Below the pieces are notes generated by a model that was given only the letters and a program-made list of their open reading frames with translations, was not told where the DNA came from and did not search any database. The position numbers were made by a program, and so were the translations under genes. From positions 16,351 to 80,350 of the forward strand of contig PLYT01000085.1 in assembly GCA_003153475.1 (NCBI GenBank): a DNA stretch of 64,000 nucleotides, given 5' to 3'. Below are positions 1 through 8,640 of this stretch, in pieces; the stretch's first letter is position 1, and each line of letters opens with the position of its first letter. The DNA is from Betaproteobacteria bacterium (GTDB lineage: Bacteria; Pseudomonadota; Gammaproteobacteria; Burkholderiales; Casimicrobiaceae).

Positions 1-1376
<1,376 letters not shown>

Positions 1377-1500
1377 TGCGCATCCGGTCGACTCGGAACT
1401 CGAGATGCAAACGTCGATGTTATCGCCGCGTCGAGCCTTATGCAAAAAAAAGAGTCTCCCGGCGCCGCGCTTGGGGAACACGGTAATCGGCTCGCTCTTT

Positions 1501-1665
1501 TCCGGCAAGCTGCATGTCGTGCTGCCGATTGCATGGTGCGCAGGTATAGCAGCCTGCGGCGCAGGTCTTGCAGGCTCGTACGCCTTCGATCTGCCGACCG
1601 GCGCCGCCATGGTGATCGCGCTCGCCGGCTTTCTGCTGTCTGCGCGGGAAAGCAAGGACCCGCGA
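1501..1665 (+). pseudogene. remnant of a metal ABC transporter permease C-terminus
   Basis: A plus-strand open frame here encodes a hydrophobic stretch containing [20 protein letters not shown], which matches the last transmembrane hairpin of ABC-3 family permeases (ZnuB/TroC/MntB type), where a (S/F)Y-x-DLPTGA motif precedes the final helix. Nothing upstream in the same frame looks like the remaining 200 or more residues of such a permease, no start codon or ribosome site fits, and the sequence downstream becomes arginine-rich nonsense. I read it as the decayed 3' end of a lost gene. The family call rests on one motif and is inference. Confidence 0.4.
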
Positions 1666-1783
1666 GCGCTGGATCGTCGGCGCGCCATCTGCGCTGATCG
1701 CTCTTCTGGGGCTCTTCGGGCTGGCGCGCAGGTACCGGATGCCAGGCCGCAACATGTCTGGCGCCGCGCCCGAGGCTTCGGTT

Positions 1784-1850
1784 GTCAGCTGAGGTGTGAC
1801 GGTCCGGTCAACTGAGGTGTGACGGTCCGGTCAACTGAGGTGTGACGGTC
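1784..1850. repeat. 23-bp tandem repeat, about 2.9 copies
   Basis: Three head-to-tail copies of a 23-bp unit beginning GTCAACTGAGGTGTG start at 1784, 1807 and 1830; the first copy differs by one base and the third breaks off after 21 bases. The repeat lies in non-coding, decayed sequence between the metal-permease remnant and a minus-strand terminator. No function is visible; slippage or remains of a mobile-element end are possible. Confidence 0.85.
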
Positions 1851-1892
1851 TCGAGTGGATTCGCGAAGCAGCGACCGATCTATTCTGCCTTG

Positions 1893-1923
1893 CCAAAAAA
1901 AGAACCCCCGAAAAGCCGGGGGC
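1893..1923 (-). terminator. rho-independent terminator for the minus-strand gene at 1971-2240
   Basis: Read on the minus strand, a 6-bp GC-only stem (CCCCCG / CGGGGG, 1922-1917 with 1910-1905) with a 6-nt loop is followed at once by TTC and a run of seven T (1901-1895). This is a textbook intrinsic terminator. It lies about 50 bases after the stop codon of the small minus-strand gene, which supports that gene being transcribed. Confidence 0.85.
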
Positions 1924-1970
1924 CCAGTAAGGCACCATGAACACCTCAGAATCGTCGCTTCAACCCAATT

Positions 1971-2240
1971 TCAAAACGACTGCTTGCTCTCAATGCCCGC
2001 GCGCGTCCATCGGGACGTGGGCGTTTCGCCTGGTTCAGCGTGTTGGCCGTTTTCTCTGATCATCGCTTTCAGAATCGTCCGTGCAAGCGATTCCGGGGCA
2101 GCCACCGCACCCACTCGCACGACTCTCGAAGCGGATCCGGATGTCACCGTAAACACGCCGCGCTGGAATTGATACGAGGCGGCGTATTGCTTACCGTGGG
2201 CGTTCAAGATCACCTGACCCGAGGAGTTGAGCGTGCCCAT
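1971..2240 (-). CDS. small hypothetical protein, 89 aa
   Basis: I cannot assign a function. The protein begins MGTLNSSGQVILNAHGKQYA and continues with a short beta-rich pattern (ASYQFQRGVFTVTSG), then ESLARTILKAMIRE, which looks like a closing helix; there is no signal peptide or membrane segment. An AAAGG element lies a few bases before the ATG at 2240. The strong intrinsic terminator just downstream on the same strand argues that it is a real transcribed gene rather than a chance frame. The last 25 residues may be poorly conserved. Confidence 0.6.
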   Translation of the reverse strand: MGTLNSSGQVILNAHGKQYAASYQFQRGVFTVTSGSASRVVRVGAVAAPESLARTILKAMIRENGQHAEPGETPTSRWTRAGIESKQSF

Positions 2241-2331
2241 CAGACCTTTGTCGGCTTGTTGGCTGTAAGACTTCGCGTTTTATCGACAGTCGGGTTGTTC
2301 GCGGCGAAGTACATAGCCGCAGTACACGTCA

Positions 2332-2502
2332 CTAGGCCGCGCCTTTCCGGGACTGAAATGGAAGAACCTTTCGCATTGCTTCGACGCTGGCCGATTGCTG
2401 CGTTTGCCTGCGCAGCTCGCGGCGAACTCTTGCAAAGGTCTTTCGCAAATCCGTTTCCACGCTTTTGGTGTACCGGAACGACGGATCGAGGATGGACTTC
2501 AT
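2332..2502 (-). CDS. small basic conserved-type protein, 56 aa
   Basis: The 56-residue product begins MKSILDPSFRYTKSVETDLR and continues KTFARVRREL, a pattern I associate with short uncharacterised proteins of betaproteobacteria; this family memory is weak. The ATG at 2502 was chosen over a longer upstream frame because GGAGAG sits 5-10 bases before it and the product starts exactly at the characteristic DPSFRY segment. Most of it should be one positively charged amphipathic helix; there is no signal peptide. It is transcribed in the same direction as the gene at 1971-2240. Function unknown. Confidence 0.6.
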   Translation of the reverse strand: MKSILDPSFRYTKSVETDLRKTFARVRRELRRQTQQSASVEAMRKVLPFQSRKGAA

Positions 2503-2780
2503 ATGCTCTCCACTTCGGTGCTGTGAAGTACGAAAACGTTTAACGCATTTCGTCCCAGCATGTCGCAAAAGGCGTTCCATCGACCGTCAACTTGCAAAGG
2601 TTCAGCCGCTTACGATCGGGGCCTTCCGCCGAAGCCTTTGCCAACGTAAAGAATGTCGACACTTTTACCACAGCCTCTGCGGCCACGCTTTTGTCACCGA
2701 CAATCCGTTACAGCGGAGGGCGCCCGTACCTGTTTGGCCCCCGCTTGTCACGGTGTCGTGCGGCCGCTACGCTGACAGCC

Positions 2781-3455
2781 ATGCTAGTGGTCCATGGTCT
2801 GACCAAGTCTTACGCCGGGCCCAGGCCACGCGCTGTTTTTGCCGACGTCGACCTCTCGCTCTCTGCCGGCGACTACGTCGCGATCATGGGCGAGTCGGGC
2901 GCCGGCAAGTCCACGTTGCTCAACCTTATTGCGGGCCTGGACAGCCCCGACCGAGGCTCGATCTCGCTCGACGGCACCGAGCTCACGACGCTCGGCGACG
3001 ACGCGCTGACCGCACTGCGCCGCGAGCGTTTCGGCTTCGTGTTCCAGGCGTTTCATGTGCTGCCTTATCTCACCGTCGCGCAGAACGTCGCGTTGCCGCT
3101 GTCGCTCCTCGGCGTCGTCGCACCCGAGAAGGACGCGCGAGTGAAGAGCGTGCTCGCCGGCGTGGGCCTGGATGGCCGCGGTCAAAGCGTGCCGCGCGAG
3201 CTTTCGGGGGGCGAGCTGCAACGGGTTGCGATCGCCCGCGCGCTCGTGCATGCACCGCGCGTCGTGCTCGCTGATGAGCCGACCGGCAATCTCGATGCGG
3301 ATACCGCGAGCCAGGTGTTGCGCCTGCTGCGCGACCAGATCAAGTCCCATGGCGCCGCCGGCATCCTGGTGACGCATTCGCGCGCCGCGGCGCAGACCTG
3401 CGATCGCATCATGCAGTTGACGCCGACCGGCTTGCACGCGCTGCCGCCGGGTTGA
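2781..3455 (+). CDS. ABC transporter ATP-binding protein, LolD/MacB type
   Basis: Cytoplasmic ATPase of a type VII (MacB/LolCDE-like) ABC system. The 224-residue product has Walker A GESGAGKST (residues 37-45), a Q-loop, signature LSGGE (141-145), Walker B VVLADE (161-166) and the PTGNLD sequence typical of LolD/MacB/FtsE-like ATPases. ATG at 2781 is the start that gives normal length; the frame stays open upstream but without family similarity. The next gene, an FtsX-fold permease, begins 2 bases after this stop, so the two form one transporter. Together with the AttH-like gene this is a recurrent three-gene set of unknown substrate, probably lipid- or envelope-related. Confidence 0.9.
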   Translation: MLVVHGLTKSYAGPRPRAVFADVDLSLSAGDYVAIMGESGAGKSTLLNLIAGLDSPDRGSISLDGTELTTLGDDALTALRRERFGFVFQAFHVLPYLTVAQNVALPLSLLGVVAPEKDARVKSVLAGVGLDGRGQSVPRELSGGELQRVAIARALVHAPRVVLADEPTGNLDADTASQVLRLLRDQIKSHGAAGILVTHSRAAAQTCDRIMQLTPTGLHALPPG

Positions 3456-3457
3456 CG

Positions 3458-5971
3458 ATGCGTAAGCCTGGGCTCTCTGCAGCGCGCGCTGTGCTTGCCG
3501 GCTCGCTGGTGCAGAACAAGGCGCGCAGCACCTTGTCGGTGCTCGCCATCGCGCTCGGTGTCGCGCTTGGCTACGCCGTTGCACTCATCACCGGCGCCGC
3601 GGTCAACGAACTCGCGCTGGGCGTGCAGTTTCTTGCCGGCGACGCCGATCTCCAGGTGCGAGGGCCGCGCAGCGGTTTCGACGAAGCGGTCTATCCGCGG
3701 CTTGCGCGCTTGCCCGAGGTCGCCGTGGCGAGTCCGGTGGTCGAAGCCGACGCCAAGCTCGCCGATCGCGACGACGTGCTGAAGATCATCGGCGTCGATG
3801 TCTTCCGCGCCGGCGCCGTACAGCCGGGCCTGATCGCCCAGGCCGGCGACCGCCTGGATCAGCTGCGCCCCGACATGCTTTTCGTAAGTTCAGCCGCGGC
3901 GAGCGCGCTGGGCGTCGTCCGGGGCGGCGAGCTCGCCTTTCAAGTGGGCTTGCGCACCGTGACGCTGCGCGTCGCCGGCGTAGTGCCTGGCGGAGCGCAG
4001 CAGCGATTTGCGGTGATGGATATTGCCGGCGCGCAGACGAACTTCGATCGGCCGGGTCGCGTCAGCCGCGTCGATCTTCGTCTCCGGCCGGGCATTGACA
4101 TCGATGCCGCGCGCGAGCGAATACAGGCGCAGCTGCCTGCCGGTCTTGCCGTTCAGCGGCCGGAAGCGGGTGTGGCGGCCGGCGAAGGCTTGTCCCGTTC
4201 CTATCGCGTCAACCTGAACGTGCTCGCGCTCGTCGCGCTGTTCACCGGAGGGCTGCTGGTCTTTTCGACGCAGGCGCTCGCGGTCGTGCGCCGCCGCCCG
4301 CAGTTGGCGCTGTTGCGCGTTCTCGGCATGACGCGCCGGCAGCTGGCGAGCCTCCTCGTGCTCGAAGGTGCGATCGTCGGCGTCGTCGGCAGTGCGCTCG
4401 GCTTGGCGGGCGGATTCGTCCTTGCTCGGGCCGCGGTCCGCGTTATCGGGGCCGACCTGGGCGCCGGATATTTTCGCGGCGTTGCACCAACGCTCGCGCT
4501 CGCTCCGATTCCGCTGGTGATCTTCTTCTGCCTGGGCGTGACAATCGCGATGCTCGCGAGCCTCGTCCCGGCGCTCGAGGCGGCACGGGCGGCTCCGGCT
4601 GCCGCACTCAAGGCAGGCGACGAAGAGCGCGCGTTCTCGCGCCTTCGTCCATCGTGGCCGGGATTGGTGATCATCGGCGCTGGCGCGCTGGCGGCGCTGG
4701 CGCCGCCGGTCGCGGGCCTACCCTTGTTCGGCTACCTAGCGATCGCGCTGTTCGTGATCGGCACATTGATGCTGATGCCGCGAATCGCCGTCATGCTGCT
4801 CGCGGCGCTTCCTCTGCCACGCGGCGGGCCGCCGCGGCTCGCGTTGTTGCAGCTGCGCGGCGCTCCAGGGCAAGTCGCGGTGAGCCTTGCGGCGATCGTC
4901 GCTGCGGTGAGCCTGATGGTGTCGATGGCGATCATGGTCGCGTCGTTCCGCGTTTCGCTCGACGCGTGGCTCGAGCGCATTCTGCCGGCCGACCTTTACG
5001 TACGCGCGGGCGCGGCCGGCGATACCGCCTACCTCGGCGCCGACGACCAGGCGCGGCTCGCTGCTCTGCCCGGCGTGCGAAGCGCCGAATTCCAGCGTGA
5101 ACAGCAACTGCTGCTCGACCCCTCGCGGCCCCGCGTCGTGTTGCTCGCGCGCAGCATCGATGCGGCAAATCTGGCGCGCCAGCTTCAGCTGGTGCGTGGG
5201 CCCGTGACCCTGCCTCCGGGTGCGCCGCCTCCGGTCTGGGTGAACGAGGCGATGCTCGATCTTTACGACTTCGCGCCCGGCAAGCTCATCGAGCTCCCGA
5301 TTGCGGGCAAGCTGGCATCGTTTACCGTCGCAGGAGTATGGCGAGACTACGCGCGGCCGCAGGGCGCCATCGTCATCGAGCGCGAGCGCTATATCGCGCT
5401 GACCGGTGATCGGAGTGCCACCAGCGCTGCGCTCTGGCTCGCGTCCGGCGTGAATCCCGACGAACTGAGCCGCGCGATCGCGGGCGACATCCCGGGCGGA
5501 TCGAGACTCGAGATCGCCGCACCGGGTGAAATCCGCGAGGTATCGCTCAAGGCATTCGATCGCACGTTCGCCGTCACTTATGCGCTCGAGCTCGCGGCCG
5601 TCGTCATCGGGCTGTTCGGCCTGTCGTCGTCGTTCGGCGCACTCGTCCTTTCGCGCCGGCGCGAGTTCGGCATGCTGCGCCACATCGGAATGACGCGCCG
5701 GCAAATCGCCGCGATGCTGGCCACCGAAGGCCTGACGATCAGCGCCATCGGCCTGCTCGTGGGCTTCGGACTCGGCTGGCTGATCAGTCTCGTGCTGATT
5801 GACGTCGTCAATCGGCAATCGTTCCACTGGGGCATGGAGCTCAACGTGCCCTGGTCGGCGCTCGCGAGCTCCGCGGTGGTCGTGCTTGCGCTTTCGACGC
5901 TCACCGCGATCGCCAGCGGCCGCCAGGCGATGAGCCGTCGTGCCGTCCTGGTGGTCAAGGAGGACTGGTGA
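3458..5971 (+). CDS. FtsX-like ABC transporter permease (two-repeat)
   Basis: Inner-membrane permease of 837 residues carrying two FtsX-type core units. The first pair of helices lies around VLALVALFTGGLLVFSTQAL with the coupling segment RRRPQLALLRVLGMTRRQL; the second lies near the C-terminus with the parallel segment SRRREFGMLRHIGMTRRQIA. A first transmembrane helix follows LVQNKARSTL near the N-terminus, then a large periplasmic domain, a central membrane block, and a second periplasmic domain. ATG at 3458 was preferred to an in-frame TTG two codons earlier. It must work with the ATPase encoded just upstream; a strong Shine-Dalgarno-like AAGGAGGA sits at its 3' end, serving the AttH-like gene. 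Confidence 0.88.
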   Translation: MRKPGLSAARAVLAGSLVQNKARSTLSVLAIALGVALGYAVALITGAAVNELALGVQFLAGDADLQVRGPRSGFDEAVYPRLARLPEVAVASPVVEADAKLADRDDVLKIIGVDVFRAGAVQPGLIAQAGDRLDQLRPDMLFVSSAAASALGVVRGGELAFQVGLRTVTLRVAGVVPGGAQQRFAVMDIAGAQTNFDRPGRVSRVDLRLRPGIDIDAARERIQAQLPAGLAVQRPEAGVAAGEGLSRSYRVNLNVLALVALFTGGLLVFSTQALAVVRRRPQLALLRVLGMTRRQLASLLVLEGAIVGVVGSALGLAGGFVLARAAVRVIGADLGAGYFRGVAPTLALAPIPLVIFFCLGVTIAMLASLVPALEAARAAPAAALKAGDEERAFSRLRPSWPGLVIIGAGALAALAPPVAGLPLFGYLAIALFVIGTLMLMPRIAVMLLAALPLPRGGPPRLALLQLRGAPGQVAVSLAAIVAAVSLMVSMAIMVASFRVSLDAWLERILPADLYVRAGAAGDTAYLGADDQARLAALPGVRSAEFQREQQLLLDPSRPRVVLLARSIDAANLARQLQLVRGPVTLPPGAPPPVWVNEAMLDLYDFAPGKLIELPIAGKLASFTVAGVWRDYARPQGAIVIERERYIALTGDRSATSAALWLASGVNPDELSRAIAGDIPGGSRLEIAAPGEIREVSLKAFDRTFAVTYALELAAVVIGLFGLSSSFGALVLSRRREFGMLRHIGMTRRQIAAMLATEGLTISAIGLLVGFGLGWLISLVLIDVVNRQSFHWGMELNVPWSALASSAVVVLALSTLTAIASGRQAMSRRAVLVVKEDW

Positions 5972-5999
5972 TCGTCGTGCGACGCGCACGAGGCGCCGC

Positions 6000-7067
6000 T
6001 TGAGAAGGCGCCGATTTCTCGCCAGCCCGCTGCTGCTCCTGGCGAGCGGAACGCTTGCGGCGGACGACTACCCGCGGGTGCTTCCCGGCCAGACGATCGG
6101 GTTTCCGCGCGACGCGGGTGCGCATCCCGCCTTTCGCAGCGAATGGTGGTACATCACCGGCTGGGTTCGCGAGCCCGACGGCAACCCCTTCGGTGTCCAG
6201 GTCACCTTTTTTCGCAATCGTCCGCGCGTGGCGGAGTCGAACCCCAGCGCATTTGCGCCGCGCCAGCTCTTGTTTGCGCACGCCGCCATCGCAGACGCGC
6301 GCTACGGCAAGCTCCGCCACGATCAGCGCGCGGCGCGCGCGGGCTTCGGGCTCGCGAACGCAGCAGAAGACACGACCGCCGTGTCGATCGACGATTGGTC
6401 GCTGAAGCTCGTCGATGGCGCCTACATCGCAAGAATCGTCGCGCGCGATTTCCGATTCGACCTTCGGTTCGCACCATCGCAGCCGGTCCTCCTCGAGGGC
6501 GACGGCGGTTTTTCCCGAAAGGGTCGAAGCATCGAGAACGCCAGCTATTACTACAGTCAGCCGCAGCTCGCCGTCTCGGGCAACGTCGCAGTCGATGGCA
6601 GGGACGCAAACATCACCGGCACGGCGTGGCTCGATCACGAATGGTCGAGCGCGGCGCTGGCGCCCGAAGCCAGCGGCTGGGACTGGATCGGCATCAACCT
6701 CGACGACGACGGCGCGCTGATGGCGTTCCGCATGCGCGATCACGCGGGTGCGGCGCTTTGGGCGGGCGGCACGTTTCGCGGCCGCGATGGAGCGTTGCGA
6801 TCCTTCGAGCCCGCAGAAATCCGGTTCGCCGTGGAACGGCGCTGGCGCTCGCCACGCACCGGGATTGAATACCCTGTCGCCATGCGAGTCAGTGTAGGTA
6901 ACGACGACTACGCGCTCGAACCCTTGATGGACGATCAGGAACTCGATGCGCGCGCGAGCACCGGCACCGTTTACTGGGAAGGCGCCGTCCGGGCGCTGCG
7001 CGGCGGACGCGAGGTCGGCCGCGGCTATCTCGAGCTCACCGGCTACGGGAAACCGCTGACGCTTTGA
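6000..7067 (+). CDS. AttH / carotenoid 1,2-hydratase-like secreted lipocalin-fold protein
   Basis: The protein carries a signal sequence (RRRRFLASPLLLLASG then AA) followed by an AttH/CrtC-like domain. Diagnostic blocks are FRSEWWYITGW near the mature N-terminus, TGTAWLDHEW and GWDWIGINLDDDGALMAF in the middle, and GTVYWEGAV with RGYLELTGY near the end. Homologues are double lipocalin-like proteins; some hydrate carotenoids, but in ABC/FtsX operons like this one the substrate is unknown. The start is uncertain: TTG at 6000 gives a clean signal peptide, GTG at 5940 adds 20 residues, and the ribosome site at 5957-5964 faces a GTG in another frame, so a small sequence error or frame change near 5968-6000 is possible. 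Confidence 0.8.
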   Translation: MRRRRFLASPLLLLASGTLAADDYPRVLPGQTIGFPRDAGAHPAFRSEWWYITGWVREPDGNPFGVQVTFFRNRPRVAESNPSAFAPRQLLFAHAAIADARYGKLRHDQRAARAGFGLANAAEDTTAVSIDDWSLKLVDGAYIARIVARDFRFDLRFAPSQPVLLEGDGGFSRKGRSIENASYYYSQPQLAVSGNVAVDGRDANITGTAWLDHEWSSAALAPEASGWDWIGINLDDDGALMAFRMRDHAGAALWAGGTFRGRDGALRSFEPAEIRFAVERRWRSPRTGIEYPVAMRVSVGNDDYALEPLMDDQELDARASTGTVYWEGAVRALRGGREVGRGYLELTGYGKPLTL

Positions 7068-7272
7068 CCCAGGCCGATAACGCTGATCATTGGCTGTTGA
7101 CGGTCCGCATTTCGAAGTAGAATTGCGCGGCGCCCTTGCCGCGTTGAACGAAAACGCGGTCGCGACGCGATCATGGTCGGCACCGCACGAAAGACGCTCG
7201 GCGCATCAGGCAATGTTTGAGCCATGCTGTCATCCCGCCGGCTCGCAGCCTTGGCAAAACGCGCTCGACTCA

Positions 7273-8046
7273 ATGAAGACGATAGTCTACCAGTCCTATC
7301 GAACGCGAGATGTGCCTGCGTGGATGACCAGGTGCATGCAATCCGCCCGAGCTTGGGCTGACGCACAACGATTCGACTATCAATTCATCGACGACCGTTT
7401 GTTCGATTATGTTCCAGAGTGGTACCGGCGCGGCGCCGGGACCAACGTGCAGGTCATCACGAATTTGGCGCGAATCCTCGTTGCCCGCGAACTGCTTGCG
7501 GCGGGTTACGAGCGCACGATTTGGATCGACGCCGACATCCTTATCTTCGACCGCGACGCCTTTCGCGTGGAAGTGACCAGTGATTTCGCCTTTTGTCACG
7601 AGATTTGGGTCGAGACTCGATGGGGCGCGATGGTCAAGTCGGTCAACGTCAACAATTCCGTGAGCGTATTTGTCCGCGGCAACTCCTTCCTCGATTTCTG
7701 CATTTGGGCACACGAGGATCTGGTGCGGCGCGGGACGCAGATTCTGGCGCACGGCACGACTACGCGCCTGCTCACCGCGCTTCATCGGGCGGTGCGATTT
7801 CCGCTTCTTACCAATGTCGGCGTGCTGAGCCCGATCGTGGCGCACGACGTTCGCAACGGGGTCAACCATCTTTCGCAGGAATACGCCGCCTTGCACGGTA
7901 CGCCGATCCACGCCATCAACCTTGGCGGGTCGCTTTGCGGCAAGCGCCTCCAGGGTCGCGTGCTTGACGACGACGACTACGAGGCGATCGTCGACGCGAT
8001 GGAACGCACGCGAGGTGCGATGTTCAGGAATGACGCTCGGGTCTAA
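7273..8046 (+). CDS. putative GT-A-fold glycosyltransferase-like protein
   Basis: The 257-residue cytoplasmic product begins MKTIVYQSYRTRDVPAWM. A hydrophobic strand ends in the acidic triad of YERTIWIDADILIFD, the DxD arrangement by which GT-A glycosyltransferases hold a metal-nucleotide sugar. There is no signal peptide or transmembrane helix. ATG at 7273 is chosen because the conserved-looking fold begins there; a longer upstream frame has no coherent sequence. It is monocistronic, with about 200 bases of apparently non-coding DNA before it. Similar DxD-bearing proteins (WLDCDVVFEDDDW) occur at the right end of the window. The donor sugar and acceptor cannot be read from sequence. Confidence 0.65.
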   Translation: MKTIVYQSYRTRDVPAWMTRCMQSARAWADAQRFDYQFIDDRLFDYVPEWYRRGAGTNVQVITNLARILVARELLAAGYERTIWIDADILIFDRDAFRVEVTSDFAFCHEIWVETRWGAMVKSVNVNNSVSVFVRGNSFLDFCIWAHEDLVRRGTQILAHGTTTRLLTALHRAVRFPLLTNVGVLSPIVAHDVRNGVNHLSQEYAALHGTPIHAINLGGSLCGKRLQGRVLDDDDYEAIVDAMERTRGAMFRNDARV

Positions 8047-8169
8047 TTCCGCCGGCGTAGCCTCGTCCGGTCGAGCCGGAGCCATGCTCGCGGTCCTTGC
8101 CCGTAACTGGACAGGGCGACCCATCGATGCGATGATTTTCTGCCGGCCTGCACTCGAAAGGTGGATGCC

Positions 8170-8640
8170 ATGCCGAGCTTCACACTCGCCGTCAACGGCG
8201 AAGCGAAGACCGTCGAGGTCCGCGATCCCGACGAGCCGCTGCTGTACGTATTACGAGACCGCCTGTCACTGACCGGCGCCAAGTTTGGCTGCGGCCTCGG
8301 CCAGTGCGGAGCGTGCACGGTGATCGTCGACGACGAAGCTGTCCGCTCGTGTCGGATGCCAGTGTCGAAGTCGGCCGGAAAGAAAATCACGACGATCGAA
8401 GGTCTGGGCACGCCCGACAAGCCGCACCCGCTGCAGGTGGCGTTCGTTACCGAGCAGGCGGCGCAGTGCGGCTATTGCGTGACCGGCATGGTGATGACCG
8501 GCGCAGCGGCACTGGCGCGCAAACCCAATCTCACGCGCGAGGAGGCGCAGCAGGCGCTCGCCGGCAACCTGTGCCGCTGCGGCACGCACCAGCGGATCCT
8601 GCACGCGATGCTGCGCGCCGCGGGCAAGGCGACGGCATGA
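8170..8640 (+). CDS. iorA: isoquinoline 1-oxidoreductase-type [2Fe-2S] small subunit
   Basis: Electron-transfer subunit of a xanthine-oxidase-family molybdenum hydroxylase. The 156-residue protein has the plant-ferredoxin-type cluster motif KFGCGLGQCGACTV with a further Cys in VRSC, and the C-terminal four-helix cluster motif with QCGYC and LCRCGTH. The length and the lack of a separate FAD subunit in the operon fit the two-subunit IorAB type, which passes electrons to a membrane cytochrome or other acceptor rather than to NAD. ATG at 8170 follows AAAGGTGG by 5 bases. It overlaps the large subunit by ATGA. The real substrate (N-heterocycle or aldehyde) is not shown. Confidence 0.88.
   Translation: MPSFTLAVNGEAKTVEVRDPDEPLLYVLRDRLSLTGAKFGCGLGQCGACTVIVDDEAVRSCRMPVSKSAGKKITTIEGLGTPDKPHPLQVAFVTEQAAQCGYCVTGMVMTGAAALARKPNLTREEAQQALAGNLCRCGTHQRILHAMLRAAGKATA

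Noticed and set aside
2503-2780. Upstream extension of the ABC ATPase gene to 2592
   Set aside because: The extra 63 residues have no relation to ABC ATPases, and the Walker domain begins right after ATG 2781; the stretch looks like promoter or spacer DNA.
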